DNA from: Nanobdellota archaeon | Lineage (GTDB): Archaea; Nanobdellota; Nanobdellia; Pacearchaeales; GW2011-AR1 | Direction of reading: 5' to 3' | DNA: 64,000 nt | Assembly: GCA_024654505.1 (NCBI GenBank) | Contig: JANLHN010000003.1 | Location: 293,037-357,036, forward strand | Part shown: positions 8,305 through 16,962 of the stretch, one piece after another | Layout: each line of letters starts with the position of its first letter | How positions within the stretch are numbered: position 1 is the stretch's first letter | Translations under genes and position numbers: made by a program | The notes under the pieces: model-generated | What the model was told of the DNA's origin: nothing | Databases searched by the model: none | What the model saw: the letters and a program-made list of their open reading frames with translations, nothing else

Positions 8305-10464
8305 TTAATCTATCTTTTTTCTCCTTAAAAGATTTGCGTTTGTGACAACAGATATACTAGATAGGGCCATTGCAATTTCTGCAAATACTGGATTTAATAC
8401 TCCCCCAACAGCTAAAGGTATCATAACTACATTATAAAAAAATGCCCAGAATAAGTTTTGTTTTATTTTTCCAAATGTTGCCTTAGATAATTTGATTGCT
8501 CTGACAACACCCATTAAATCACCTTTGGTTAATACTATGTCTCCTGCTTCGATTGCGATGTCTGTTCCGGTTCCCATTGCAATTCCCACGTTAGATTGTT
8601 TTAATGCAGGAGCATCGTTTATTCCATCTCCAACAAATGCTACAAATCCTTCTTTTTGTAATTCTTCTACTCTTTTCTGTTTGTCTTCTGGCATTACTTT
8701 AGAGATTACTTCTTTTATCCCAACTTGTTTTGCAATTGCTCTAGCAGTTATATCATTGTCTCCTGTTATCATCACAGTTCTATATCCCCCTTTGTTTAGG
8801 GCATCAATTGCTTTTGGTGAATCTTCTTTTATCGCGTCGGCAACACCAATTATCCCTATAATTTCTTTTCCTTCAGCCACAATCATAACTGTTTGTCCTT
8901 TCTTTTCCTGTTCTATTACTTTTTCTGCAAATTTACCTAATTTGATTTTTTCTTCACTTATTAACTCTGGGTTTCCTATTACAACTTTTTTCTTTCCTAT
9001 TACTCCTTCTATTCCTTTTCCTCGAATAATCTTAAATTTAGTCACTTGGGAATATCTTGTTAGTTTTGCTCTTTTTACTATCGCTTTTGCTAAGGGGTGT
9101 TCACTTAATCTTTCTAGGCTTGCTGCTATTTGCCACATCTTCTTTTCATCTTTCGAGATAAAATCTACAACTTCTGGTTCTCCTTTTGTTATCGTTCCAG
9201 TTTTATCGAATACGATTATTTTCACCTCTTTCATGGTTTGTATTGCTTCTCCCTTCCTAATCAGGATTCCTTTTTTTGCTCCCATGCCAGAGCCAACAGT
9301 TAGGGAAATTGGAACTGCTAATCCAAGAGCACATGGGCATGCTATTACTAACACCGCAATTGCTACTCCTACTGCTCTCCCGATTTCTACTCCTATAATA
9401 AAATACCATGAAACAAAAGTGAGTACGGTTAGAATCAAAATTAATGGAACAAAAATATTAGTTATTTTGTCTGCTAGTTTTTGTATTGGAACTTTTGCAC
9501 CAGATGCTTCTTCAACTAATTTTATTATATTTGAAAGGAATGTATCTTTTCCTATCTTTGTTACTTCTATTTGTAATATTCCGTCTTGGTTTATTGTCGC
9601 TCCTATTACCGTCGAGTTTTTCTTTTTTTCCACAGGTAAACTCTCTCCAGTTACCATAGATTCGTCTACTGCACTTTCCCCATTAACAACTACTCCATCT
9701 GTAGGGATTTTTTCTCCAGGTTTAACAAGAATTATATCTCCAACTTTTACATCATTTATGTCTATTTCTATCTCTTCTTTTCCCCTCAGAACTCTTGCCT
9801 TTTTTGCTCCAAGTTCAAGAAGTTTTCTTATTTCTTCTGTTGCCTTCCCCTTTGCTTTTGCCTCGATGTATTTGCCTGTTATGAATATTGTCATAATCAT
9901 CCCAGAAACTCCAGCGAAACTTGTTATTTCCATAAAGAAACTTAGTATTCCAGTAATATAGGCTACAACAGTTCCTAAGGCAATTAGGGAATCCATTGAA
10001 AAATACCATTTTAAAAATCCTCCAAATCCAGATTTAATAGTTTGGTATCCAAAAATGAAAATAATTGGAAAGCTTAAAATGAGAAGAGTAATGTTCATCC
10101 ATTCCATAGGGAGGAGGTTTATTCCGAAGAATTCCGGGAGATACATAACGAGAATTATCATCCCTGTTAGAATCCAAACTCCCCAAAGTTTTGTTCTCCA
10201 GTGCTCGCTTTCATCTTTTTTGTTTGATAAAGAACTTGTGGTACTTTGACCTTTAAGGTCTGTTCCCACTAATTTAAAACCTGCACCTTCAATGGCTTTT
10301 GCTATCTTTCCTTCAGATATGTCGTCGCTGAAATCTGCTGTTGCCTTTCCAGTGATAGCATTTACACTGATATTCTTTGCTCCAATCTTTTCCAGTTCAC
10401 TGGTGGTTATTTTGGAACAAGAAACGCAGTGCATTCCTTCAATGTTTAATTTTACTTTTTTCAT
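8305..10464 (-). CDS. copA: Copper-exporting P1B-type ATPase
   Basis: About 719 residues from the ATG at 10464 ([10 protein letters not shown]); an upstream in-frame ATG would run through repeated leader DNA and is rejected. It has one N-terminal HMA domain with GMHCVSC, the membrane copper motif CPC (IACPCALG), the phosphorylation motif DKTGT, TGD and GDGIND. It pumps Cu(I), or Ag(I), out of the cytoplasm using ATP. It follows the HMA-TauE-cupredoxin gene, separated only by two short upstream ORFs made from duplicated copies of its own 5' end. Confidence 0.95.
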   Translation of the reverse strand: MKKVKLNIEGMHCVSCSKITTSELEKIGAKNISVNAITGKATADFSDDISEGKIAKAIEGAGFKLVGTDLKGQSTTSSLSNKKDESEHWRTKLWGVWILTGMIILVMYLPEFFGINLLPMEWMNITLLILSFPIIFIFGYQTIKSGFGGFLKWYFSMDSLIALGTVVAYITGILSFFMEITSFAGVSGMIMTIFITGKYIEAKAKGKATEEIRKLLELGAKKARVLRGKEEIEIDINDVKVGDIILVKPGEKIPTDGVVVNGESAVDESMVTGESLPVEKKKNSTVIGATINQDGILQIEVTKIGKDTFLSNIIKLVEEASGAKVPIQKLADKITNIFVPLILILTVLTFVSWYFIIGVEIGRAVGVAIAVLVIACPCALGLAVPISLTVGSGMGAKKGILIRKGEAIQTMKEVKIIVFDKTGTITKGEPEVVDFISKDEKKMWQIAASLERLSEHPLAKAIVKRAKLTRYSQVTKFKIIRGKGIEGVIGKKKVVIGNPELISEEKIKLGKFAEKVIEQEKKGQTVMIVAEGKEIIGIIGVADAIKEDSPKAIDALNKGGYRTVMITGDNDITARAIAKQVGIKEVISKVMPEDKQKRVEELQKEGFVAFVGDGINDAPALKQSNVGIAMGTGTDIAIEAGDIVLTKGDLMGVVRAIKLSKATFGKIKQNLFWAFFYNVVMIPLAVGGVLNPVFAEIAMALSSISVVTNANLLRRKKID

Positions 10465-10517
10465 TTTGAATTTATGATAAATGGAAACTCGAAACAATTT
10501 ATTGTTACTTTTTTCAT
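10461..10517 (-). CDS. copA-proximal uORF (18 aa), duplicated copA start
   Basis: Encodes [18 protein letters not shown]. Its stop TGA overlaps the copA start (ATGA). It belongs to a 53-bp tandem repeat whose unit contains the leader and first codons of copA (compare [10 protein letters not shown]). Overlapping stop/start suggests translational coupling or reinitiation into copA. Translation of the peptide itself is inferred. Confidence 0.5.
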   Translation of the reverse strand: MKKVTINCFEFPFIINSK

Positions 10518-10570
10518 TTTGAGTATATGATAAATGGAAACTCGAAACAATTTATTGTTACTTTTTTCAT
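10514..10570 (-). CDS. copA-distal uORF (18 aa), duplicated copA start
   Basis: Encodes [18 protein letters not shown], one residue different from the next uORF, which it overlaps by ATGA. The 53-bp period is not a multiple of three, which is why each copy stops on the next start. It lies between the stop of the HMA-TauE gene and copA. Confidence 0.45.
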   Translation of the reverse strand: MKKVTINCFEFPFIIYSK

Positions 10571-10583
10571 TTTGAATTGTTTT

Positions 10584-12026
10584 TTATCCTCCGCAGCCAC
10601 AGCCTCCACCCATACCACAGGTGCCTCCTCCTGTGGTTGCACTTGCTGCCTCAGTTAATTGTGATTCTGTAACGGAACCATCTTCCGTAACTACAAACAC
10701 TCCTGGAATCATCCCCATCCAACAACTCCACCGTACTGTTCCGGCTTCTGTAGGCGTAAACTCTACAATATTCATTCCTTTATTTAACTTTATATCAAGA
10801 TTATACTCTCTAACAATAATTTCATTATTACAATTAGTCAATTCCTTCACATCAATCTCCCACCTTACAGGAATTCCTTTTCTTAAGGTAAATATATCGG
10901 GACTCCAACCAGATCTATACACTTCCATTTTGATTACTTGGTAATTTCCCACCATTGTTGCCGCATTAATAGTAGTGTCTTTTTCAACACCTCCAGCGAT
11001 TGTAGAAGTGATTGCATCAAAAGTAAGTGGACTTCCTAGAACTGTTAATCCCCTATTCAACATAATTAATCCAAGTATCAAAACAATTACGGCAGAGATT
11101 TTTAGGAATTTCTTCATGGTCTCCTTACTGATTGCTGTTGCAAATCCTGCGAAACCTAATAAGACGGGGAGGGTTCCCAAACCAAAGGCTGCTAAGGATA
11201 ACGCCCCGGATACTGGGCTGCCGGTCCCTGCTGCGTATAAATACATTGCTTGTAAAGGTCCACATGCAATAAATAATCCTCCAAGTAAACCAGTTATTAG
11301 TGGGGCCTTATAGGGACCTTTTGAGTCCATAGAGGCTTTTGCGGACCAACGAGATAAGAACTTGGGGTTAAATTGAAATTTCCTAAAGAATTTTAGACCC
11401 ATCATGCTTAATGCGTAGGCAACCATAAATAATCCTGCAAAAATAGCAACCCCTGCCCTAAGACCAACACTGAACGAAACAATTCCCCCAATTAATCCAA
11501 ATAATCCTCCGATGATTATATATGAAACTGTTTTTGCTCCGCCATAAACTAAATGTTGGCTAAAATTTACATGTCCATTTTTAGCGTTACGAGTCATATA
11601 AGATATAATAAACCCCCCACACATAGACACACAATGGAATCCAGTTAGGAGTCCAACCAGAAATAATAGTACTAGGCTTGTTTGTTCACCTACACCAGGG
11701 ATTGTTAAGTTGAGGTTAATTATCCATTTATAGAGAAAATAGGCTAAAGCTATAAGAGAAGCAGCCATAACATAATATCCTATTTTGTCTATTGAGTTAA
11801 CTTTTTCTTCCTTAGTCTCTTTATCTCTTCTTACAGAATATCCTTCTTTTTCAATAATTTCTTCTATTTCTTCTTGAGAAATTTTTTCAATGTCATAATC
11901 AACTTCTACTTCCCCTTTTTGATAGCTGGCAGAAACCGAGTTAGTTCTTCCCTTAAGACTCATCTCAATAACTCTTGTACAAGAGTTGCAAGTCATACCA
12001 TCCACGTCTAAGGTTTTTTTTACCAT
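10584..12026 (-). CDS. HMA-TauE/SafE-cupredoxin fusion, copper handling membrane protein
   Basis: 480 residues in three parts. Residues 1-70 are an HMA domain with GMTCNSC. About 85-330 is a polytopic region of the sulfite exporter TauE/SafE (DsbD-like) type, containing HCVSMCGG and CGPLQ. The C-terminal part (about 350-455) is a beta-rich cupredoxin-like domain, ending in a Cys-rich tail (TCGMGGGCGCGG) that could bind metal. It probably moves or buffers copper across the membrane for CopA or for an extracellular cupredoxin. Its promoter resembles that of the gene starting at 16921. Confidence 0.85.
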   Translation of the reverse strand: MVKKTLDVDGMTCNSCTRVIEMSLKGRTNSVSASYQKGEVEVDYDIEKISQEEIEEIIEKEGYSVRRDKETKEEKVNSIDKIGYYVMAASLIALAYFLYKWIINLNLTIPGVGEQTSLVLLFLVGLLTGFHCVSMCGGFIISYMTRNAKNGHVNFSQHLVYGGAKTVSYIIIGGLFGLIGGIVSFSVGLRAGVAIFAGLFMVAYALSMMGLKFFRKFQFNPKFLSRWSAKASMDSKGPYKAPLITGLLGGLFIACGPLQAMYLYAAGTGSPVSGALSLAAFGLGTLPVLLGFAGFATAISKETMKKFLKISAVIVLILGLIMLNRGLTVLGSPLTFDAITSTIAGGVEKDTTINAATMVGNYQVIKMEVYRSGWSPDIFTLRKGIPVRWEIDVKELTNCNNEIIVREYNLDIKLNKGMNIVEFTPTEAGTVRWSCWMGMIPGVFVVTEDGSVTESQLTEAASATTGGGTCGMGGGCGCGG

Positions 12027-12029
12027 AAT

Positions 12030-12080
12030 AATTTTAGAAAAAAGTTGTATTTAACTCCTTGGATGAAACTGGTTTCAAAT
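12030..12080 (-). promoter_or_regulatory. Copper-island promoter A with GAAAC-TG-GTTTC operator candidate
   Basis: The minus-strand TATA box GTTAAATA (12048-12055) lies 22 bases from the ATG at 12026. Upstream is the inverted repeat GAAAC-TG-GTTTC (12065-12076). The block from the ATG through TATA to the repeat is nearly copied at 16959-17009 with the same spacing, so it is probably bound by a shared regulator. Confidence 0.6.
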
Positions 12081-12114
12081 AGAATGTTATATCGTTCCAC
12101 CTTGTTAATTTAAC

Positions 12115-12189
12115 TTATTTATTATTGGCTGCACAACCAGTACAGGTCATTCCAAAGACCCCTATTTTGATTTTTTTGTTGCCTTTCAT
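12115..12189 (-). CDS. 24-aa HMA-like peptide or truncated HMA gene
   Basis: A short ORF encoding an N-terminal Lys-rich strand and GMTCTGCA, the copper-binding loop of an HMA domain, then stopping after NNK. A complete HMA domain needs about 65 residues, so this is either the remnant of a copper chaperone gene or a genuine mini-peptide with a CxxC site. It lies between the CuA-type gene and the HMA-TauE gene. The stop codon is followed by no sequence resembling the missing part. Confidence 0.4.
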   Translation of the reverse strand: MKGNKKIKIGVFGMTCTGCAANNK

Positions 12190-12228
12190 TTTTTAGAATA
12201 TTTATACAATAGTTTATTTATCATCTCC

Positions 12229-12636
12229 TTACCTCACAATAAGTTTTCCTCTCATTAATCCATGACCCTCCCCACAGTAAACATTACAAGAAAATGAAAA
12301 TTCTCCTTTCTTTCCTGCTATAAACTCTACAGTTTTTGTTTCTCCAGATCCGGTTTTTAAACTAACTCCAAGTTCGGGAATATTTATCCCATGTGATACA
12401 TCAATACTATTCAGATTAATTATTATCTTATCTCCTTGATTAACCTCAATTGTATCTGGCTCAAATCTCCAACTTCTTGCAGTAATGTTGAACTCTTTTA
12501 CTTGCCCATTAAATTCTTTTATTTCTGAGGCTGTTTTGGAAAAGGTTGTACTATCTTCTTGGTTGGATGATAAAATAAAATATACTCCAATTAAGATTAT
12601 AATCACTATAAAAATTATCCCTGCTCCTTTCCTCAT
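12229..12636 (-). CDS. CuA-type cupredoxin (COX2-like), membrane anchored
   Basis: 135 residues: an N-terminal membrane anchor (about 6-23), then a cupredoxin domain with a CuA-like ligand set, CNVYCGEGHGLM (CxxxCxxxHxxM), and an upstream His in VSHGI. This is the binuclear copper site of cytochrome oxidase subunit II and nitrous oxide reductase. No oxidase subunit I is in the window, so it is more likely a copper carrier or sensor of the island than a respiratory subunit. Its ATG overlaps the stop of the DUF302 gene. Confidence 0.85.
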   Translation of the reverse strand: MRKGAGIIFIVIIILIGVYFILSSNQEDSTTFSKTASEIKEFNGQVKEFNITARSWRFEPDTIEVNQGDKIIINLNSIDVSHGINIPELGVSLKTGSGETKTVEFIAGKKGEFSFSCNVYCGEGHGLMRGKLIVR

Positions 12637-13016
12637 ATTTGATCAATAACCCTCTTTAGTTTATCTTCAACTTCTTTTGCAACTTCTTTTAAAGGAGAAT
12701 TATTTACCATATTCATTGCAATGCTTGGTAGAATCGCTGAAATAAATGTTTTTCCTTTATTAGAATAAACAATAACGTTGCAGGGAAGTAGAAGTCCAAT
12801 ATCTTTCTCGGCTTGTAAGGCTTTGTAAGCAAATGGAGGATTACAAGCACCTAAAATAAGGTAATTCTCATAGTCTATATTTAGCTTTTTCTTCAAGGTC
12901 GCTTTGACGTCTATTTCAGTTAATACGCCAAAACCTTCTTTGGTGAGTTCTTTCCTTGTCCGTTCCACAGCTTCTGTAAAACTTATTTCTAGTTCTTTCT
13001 TATATCCATATTCCAT
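12633..13016 (-). CDS. DUF302 protein
   Basis: 127 residues from MEYGYKKELE. It has the DUF302 signature: FGVLTEIDVKATLKKK, ILGACNPP and LLPCNVIVY. A longer upstream reading overlaps the preceding Cys-rich gene and is rejected. DUF302 proteins are small alpha/beta proteins often found near metal and sulfur redox genes, with no settled biochemical role; the conserved Cys pair (GAC, LPC) may bind metal or heme. It starts one base after the previous gene and overlaps the next. Confidence 0.85.
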   Translation of the reverse strand: MEYGYKKELEISFTEAVERTRKELTKEGFGVLTEIDVKATLKKKLNIDYENYLILGACNPPFAYKALQAEKDIGLLLPCNVIVYSNKGKTFISAILPSIAMNMVNNSPLKEVAKEVEDKLKRVIDQI

Positions 13017-13017
13017 C

Positions 13018-13218
13018 TTAACCACAACAACTCCCACTGCCCGTACCACAACTCTTTTTATTTTTAACTTCGAGTTCATAACTATCGGCGTGACCTTCGC
13101 AACAAAAGGCTCTCTTTTTTGTCCCGGCATATAAAGGGTCTTTCACATCTCTAAATACTTCTTCGCCTTTCTCAACTTTCTCTTTACAATACTCACATTT
13201 CTTTTTAAATATGTTCAT
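13018..13218 (-). CDS. YHS/TRASH-like Cys-rich metal-binding protein
   Basis: 66 residues. An N-terminal CEYCKEKVEKGEEVF and a later FCCEGHAD resemble the treble-clef TRASH/YHS metal-binding fold, with a Cys-rich C-terminal tail (SCGTGSGSCCG). TRASH-type domains bind or sense copper and other soft metals in archaea. It is in the middle of the copper island with near-zero spacing to its neighbours, probably a cytosolic metal chaperone. Confidence 0.65.
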   Translation of the reverse strand: MNIFKKKCEYCKEKVEKGEEVFRDVKDPLYAGTKKRAFCCEGHADSYELEVKNKKSCGTGSGSCCG

Positions 13219-13424
13219 TTCTTTTTCTGTATTTGTTTAATTAACCAAGCAATCACTAACACTAAGATTACAATGAATAATATTTGATAAATAAAGAAGA
13301 GTGGGTTGCCCCAGCTACCGGTCCAACCCATCATTGCATGATGGCTATAATCATCATCTCCTACATGTGCTGAAACAAAACTGAATAAACCCACTAGTAG
13401 AACTAAAAAACTAATTTTTTTCAT
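13215..13424 (-). CDS. Small His/Met-rich membrane protein
   Basis: 69 residues. A signal-like helix (1-19) ends at SAHVG; the exported loop has HVGDDDYSHHAMMGW, which is rich in copper ligands; a second helix (about 45-63) and a Lys tail follow. The layout suggests a small extracytoplasmic copper-binding protein. It overlaps both neighbours by four bases. Confidence 0.6.
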   Translation of the reverse strand: MKKISFLVLLVGLFSFVSAHVGDDDYSHHAMMGWTGSWGNPLFFIYQILFIVILVLVIAWLIKQIQKKK

Positions 13425-13942
13425 TTTTTTGTACCTCCATTTAATTTTTTTTGACTAATTTTACACGTAATTAAACTTCTAGAAATTAAATAGACAGATA
13501 AGAGTAATATGATTATTGAGAGTATTGTTAGTTCTGCCCCTCTAAAGGGAAGATACATTAAGGCTAATGGCATTCCTATTAATGAAAAGAGGAAAGCTCC
13601 ACAAGTTGGGCAGCCTGCAGCAAAAGCTCCAATAATTATTCCTATTGTTCCTAAGATTCCTGTTTTTGCTACTGACATTGAAAGTTTTATTTTGAAATAA
13701 ACTAATGCAATGTAGATTCCAAATAATAAAGATATTATTGCTAACATAACAAGATTAAAGAATGTATAATTTGTTCCACTCATCATTATAAAAATTTTGA
13801 GACTTTGGTTAGCTACCGTCGCTAATGTGAATCTATAGAGAACTATGAAGATTATTATACTCGTAATTAAAAAAGTTAAAAAATATCTCCGATTAGATAA
13901 CACGTTTCTTATTTGTGAAAATGATTCTTTTATTTTTCCCAT
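13421..13942 (-). CDS. Polytopic membrane protein with CPTCG motif
   Basis: 173 residues with about four or five membrane helices. A GCPTCGAF motif sits at the start of a helix, a CxxC in a membrane context as in copper or thiol redox proteins. The N- and C-termini are Lys-rich and probably cytosolic. No family is recognised with confidence. Its place inside the tightly packed island suggests a metal-related role. Confidence 0.6.
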   Translation of the reverse strand: MGKIKESFSQIRNVLSNRRYFLTFLITSIIIFIVLYRFTLATVANQSLKIFIMMSGTNYTFFNLVMLAIISLLFGIYIALVYFKIKLSMSVAKTGILGTIGIIIGAFAAGCPTCGAFLFSLIGMPLALMYLPFRGAELTILSIIILLLSVYLISRSLITCKISQKKLNGGTKK

Positions 13943-13950
13943 ATTCTAAT

Positions 13951-14160
13951 TTAAGTTAAGCATTCTTTATACATGCTTGGGTGATGACTCATGTGTTCAT
14001 TCCACTGTTCTAATGTTTGACCTTCTGGAGGATTACATTTATCCACCCCCGTTTTTCCAGAATCTTTTATTACATAGATTATGTTCGGAAAAAAAGTCAT
14101 TAGAATAACTGCTAAGAGTATAATCCCTAAAAGAACATACAAAATGATATTTTTATTCAT
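13951..14160 (-). CDS. Small anchored protein with Met/His-rich exported tail
   Basis: 69 residues: one membrane helix (about 6-26), then an exported tail with a Cys and EHMSHHPSMYKECL, a cluster of His and Met typical of Cu(I)-binding tails. Function is inferred from composition and operon position only. Its start overlaps the stop of the preceding gene. Confidence 0.55.
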   Translation of the reverse strand: MNKNIILYVLLGIILLAVILMTFFPNIIYVIKDSGKTGVDKCNPPEGQTLEQWNEHMSHHPSMYKECLT

Positions 14161-14593
14161 TGTGACAGGAACCTCCTTTCATTTTATTTTTGTGTCTTAC
14201 CATTAGTGTTATTCCAACAACATTAGATAATATTCCGACGACTAGTAACCATGCTTGATATTTAGTAAGAAAAATTGCTATCCCCGAAGCTCCTGCTATT
14301 GGAATCATTTGTAATAAAAAATGACTACAACAAGCAATCATACTTCCTCCAGAAATTGTCCCTGTTCCTGCGACCATCCCATTAAGTTGCGCTGTGTGTT
14401 TAATTGAGACAAAAAGTCCTATTTGAATTCCAAAACCAATAGCAAGGGGGAAAAGAAGATACCATAAACTTCTAAGGTTCATGAATGCAAAGCTAATTCC
14501 TTGGAAAATGCTAACAACTACTAAATAAAATATTAACAGCCCTAATCCGGCCGATATTCCATACAACTCTGAGTTACTTTTTTCTTTTACCAT
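14153..14593 (-). CDS. Polytopic membrane protein of the copper island
   Basis: 146 residues with about four membrane helices. A membrane-embedded MIACCSHFLLQM carries two Cys, His and Met, and the C-terminus has CHNE. Such residues could form a transport path or binding site for soft metals. No named family recognised. The gene overlaps both neighbours slightly, so co-translation is likely. Confidence 0.55.
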   Translation of the reverse strand: MVKEKSNSELYGISAGLGLLIFYLVVVSIFQGISFAFMNLRSLWYLLFPLAIGFGIQIGLFVSIKHTAQLNGMVAGTGTISGGSMIACCSHFLLQMIPIAGASGIAIFLTKYQAWLLVVGILSNVVGITLMVRHKNKMKGGSCHNE

Positions 14594-15024
14594 CCCTTAC
14601 AACAAGCTATTAATTTATTTACGAGGGTGTTGAACCCTTCATGTTCTCTAAAAAGATAAATCACAATAAATATCCCCCATAGAACTAAGATGAAAACCAT
14701 GCTTCCAATATCAAATTTTTGTAAAACAAAATAAACTAGGGCTAATAGTGTCAGAATGAAAGGTAATCGAAATATTTTGAGATTATCTGAAGTCTTGGAT
14801 TCTAATAGATAAAATATCCCAGCAATGCTTTGACCAATTAACAAAGCAATTAAAACTTTATCACTAAAATTTCCTAAAAAGTATAAAATTATTAAAAAAA
14901 TCCAAGTTGTACTTACTGATGCACAAATCACGCAAAATTCTCTCTTTTTGAATATACTTTTTATTATCAAAAATATAAAGAAGAGGCCGGTAATTCCTAG
15001 AAGGATTAAAAATAGACTTTCCAT
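14587..15024 (-). CDS. Polytopic membrane protein of the copper island
   Basis: 145 residues with four or five probable membrane helices; FCVICASVSTTW at the start of the second helix has CxxC-like Cys, and the C-terminus ends ACCKGW. The CxxC beside a membrane helix is shared with other products of this operon. Vitamin K epoxide reductase-like proteins also have paired Cys in a four-helix bundle, but the match is too weak to claim. Confidence 0.5.
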   Translation of the reverse strand: MESLFLILLGITGLFFIFLIIKSIFKKREFCVICASVSTTWIFLIILYFLGNFSDKVLIALLIGQSIAGIFYLLESKTSDNLKIFRLPFILTLLALVYFVLQKFDIGSMVFILVLWGIFIVIYLFREHEGFNTLVNKLIACCKGW

Positions 15025-15025
15025 G

Positions 15026-15553
15026 TTAAATAATGAGTTGGATTATAGTTCCTATAATAACTAGTAGAAGAAGAGTCATTATAACTCCCTGGAAAGAAAC
15101 TGTTTTGCCTTTTCTTAGTTTAGTTATTTTTTTACTAAGCGTTGGAGAAACAAAAACCACTAAACCTCCTAGCAAACTTGTAGCAATTGCGTAATTAACT
15201 GCGTATGTTGTGCCATAGTTTCCTATGAAGGAGATGTATAAAGGCCCTATGGTGTTAAATAATGGGAGCAAAGGTAAAACTGTTGTAAGAAAAACTACTA
15301 ATATAATGACTGTTTTTTGAAAAGGAATTATTCTTTTCTTTTTATCTGCCCAACGGGCAAACCACATTCCCATAGACATTGCAAAGGCACCAATAAATAA
15401 TGCAACAACAACTTTGCTTATACCTAGCCATATTGCGGCCCCTGCTGCGGCTCCAGCGCCAATTGTGCAAAGAGGGCAATGTGCTAAAATCCTTGGGAGA
15501 AAAAAGATAGAAACTACTAAAATTAAAGGGAGACTTTTAGATTTCATAATCAT
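15026..15553 (-). CDS. Polytopic membrane protein with HCPLC motif
   Basis: 175 residues. A signal-like N-terminus is followed by AHCPLCTIGAG and then about four membrane helices. The exposed HCPLC is a likely metal or thiol site at the outer face of the membrane. It follows the DUF411 gene with overlapping stop and start. No family recognised. Confidence 0.55.
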   Translation of the reverse strand: MIMKSKSLPLILVVSIFFLPRILAHCPLCTIGAGAAAGAAIWLGISKVVVALFIGAFAMSMGMWFARWADKKKRIIPFQKTVIILVVFLTTVLPLLPLFNTIGPLYISFIGNYGTTYAVNYAIATSLLGGLVVFVSPTLSKKITKLRKGKTVSFQGVIMTLLLLVIIGTIIQLII

Positions 15554-16017
15554 ATCCTCATAAACTCTTGCTGGCTTCCATCGTGATTAACAGCATAAAT
15601 AACCCAATCCCCATTCTTTTGGCCTGGCATTCCAGGGGTTCCAGAAGGCATTCCCGGCATGGCGATTCCTGCGATGTCTGGTTTTTCTTCAATCAATTTA
15701 TTTACTGCTTCTAGGGGGATGTGACCTTCAACAAAATAATCTCCGATTATTATAGTATGGCAGGATCTTAAATTACTTGGGATATTATATTTGTCTTTTA
15801 GTTGATCTACTCCACCTGTTATTACTTTTACATCCAAATCTCCAGACATATAAGTAGAGTAGACACCACAGCAACCACAAGTTGGTTCTTTATATAAATT
15901 AACTTCTCCCTTAAAGTTTTCTAGGGCCGGATAACTATTTGCTCCTGAAAACATTAGTATAACTAGGACTATCATAACCCCGATTCCTGCCCATATGTAT
16001 ATTTTTGTCTTTACCAT
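15550..16017 (-). CDS. DUF411 metal-binding protein
   Basis: 155 residues with an N-terminal membrane anchor, then the DUF411 core: EPTCGCCG, SCHTIIIGDYFVEGHIP and a Met/Pro/Gly-rich stretch (MPGMPSGTPGMP) typical of this family. DUF411 proteins commonly occur in copper-resistance operons and are thought to bind copper. It probably binds Cu outside the membrane here. Confidence 0.9.
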   Translation of the reverse strand: MVKTKIYIWAGIGVMIVLVILMFSGANSYPALENFKGEVNLYKEPTCGCCGVYSTYMSGDLDVKVITGGVDQLKDKYNIPSNLRSCHTIIIGDYFVEGHIPLEAVNKLIEEKPDIAGIAMPGMPSGTPGMPGQKNGDWVIYAVNHDGSQQEFMRI

Positions 16018-16107
16018 TTTCTGTTTGATTCAGTAGAATCACCTACTGGGTGTTTGTGGTCTTTCCCACCGTCAATAAATAAAAATAAAAAATAAATTAA
16101 TTTTTAG

Positions 16108-16278
16108 CTAACAGCCTCCGACCATTCCACTGGAACTGCTTGCAGCAGATGTTGCGGCTTTTGCTGCAGATGGTGCTCCAGAACTTAGTGAGCTAAGAGC
16201 TGATGTTTGCCAGATAACTACTATTAATAGTACTATCAGTGCAATCCATATTATTGTCCAAAAAGTTTTTTTATCCAT
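16108..16278 (-). CDS. Small anchored protein ending in GMVGGC
   Basis: 56 residues from MDKKTFWT. One membrane helix (about 5-25) is followed by an Ala/Ser-rich exported tail ending SSGMVGGC. The same last six residues, GMVGGC, end the protein encoded just upstream, although the rest is unrelated. The shared Cys terminus suggests a processing, anchoring or metal-binding tag. An upstream in-frame start would overlap the previous gene and is less likely. Confidence 0.6.
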   Translation of the reverse strand: MDKKTFWTIIWIALIVLLIVVIWQTSALSSLSSGAPSAAKAATSAASSSSGMVGGC

Positions 16279-16279
16279 T

Positions 16280-16921
16280 TTAACATCCTCCGACCATTCC
16301 TCCACCACCGGCTTGTGCACCTTGCTCTATTCCTCTATATTGATTACTTGCTAAACTAATATAGTTTATTTCAATCCCTTGAGATTTCATTACAGATGCC
16401 TTTGCTTCATGAATATCTGGGAAGAAAAGAACCTTCCATTTCCCTAGTTCTGCTAGAATCTCTTCATCTGTGAATTCATTAGAATGTTCCGTTATTAGAT
16501 ACTTTGCTAGTCCACGCATAGCATAACTATGTGCACATCCACAGGCGGCCTGACCATCTGGGAATATTATAGAGTCTGCTCCACAGCAATATTCACAACT
16601 TATGGCCCCTGTAACCCTAATGTATCTTTCAAGATCTGCCCCCGATAGTTCCATAGTAATATCAAGTTGTTTTAGCTTAGATATAGCTACATCGGCGCCC
16701 CTAGGATTTGAAGGAGATATATCGTCATAACTAACTCCCAATTCACTTCCATAAACTGCTGGCACTCCTTTAGGAATTATTTCGCTTGCCCCTACTAATG
16801 AAACTCCTGTAGAAACTCCCGAAAGTTTAATCCCATTATACAAAACTAAGAGTAATAATATTGCTCCAATAGTTAATGCAACAGTTTCTGCATTCCCAAT
16901 TTTGAATTTGTCTTCTTTCAT
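16280..16921 (-). CDS. Anchored Cys-rich metal protein ending in GMVGGC
   Basis: 213 residues. A membrane anchor at about 12-30 is followed by an exported domain with CEYCCG and, 13 residues later, CGCAHS, a five-Cys plus His cluster suited to soft-metal binding. The C-terminus is Gly-rich and ends GGGMVGGC. It is the first long gene of the island and is preceded by a 13-codon uORF whose stop overlaps its start. It resembles CYCGC-type secreted copper proteins in spirit; no family is assigned with confidence. Confidence 0.6.
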   Translation of the reverse strand: MKEDKFKIGNAETVALTIGAILLLLVLYNGIKLSGVSTGVSLVGASEIIPKGVPAVYGSELGVSYDDISPSNPRGADVAISKLKQLDITMELSGADLERYIRVTGAISCEYCCGADSIIFPDGQAACGCAHSYAMRGLAKYLITEHSNEFTDEEILAELGKWKVLFFPDIHEAKASVMKSQGIEINYISLASNQYRGIEQGAQAGGGGMVGGC

Positions 16922-16959
16922 TTAGACCCCCTTTCATGTTCTAATGTTTGTTTTACCAT
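16918..16959 (-). CDS. 13-aa uORF copied from the HMA-TauE gene start
   Basis: Encodes MVKQTLEHERGSK; its TGA overlaps the next ATG (ATGA). The first residues and the promoter match those of the HMA-TauE gene (MVKKTLDVDG), with ATG-to-TATA spacing identical at 22 bases. It therefore looks like a duplicated promoter-plus-start placed in front of another gene, giving a near-leaderless uORF coupled to it. Confidence 0.5.
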   Translation of the reverse strand: MVKQTLEHERGSK

Positions 16960-16962
16960 AGA

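Noticed and set aside
8492-9961. Long open frame antisense to copA (about 490 codons)
   Set aside because: It mirrors the copA coding strand; composition is Ser/Pro/Ile-rich low-information sequence with no domain, as expected from the reverse of an AT-rich gene.
12229-12636. Subunit II of a respiratory oxidase
   Set aside because: The CuA-like ligands are present, but no subunit I or other oxidase genes lie nearby; the copper-island context suggests copper handling.
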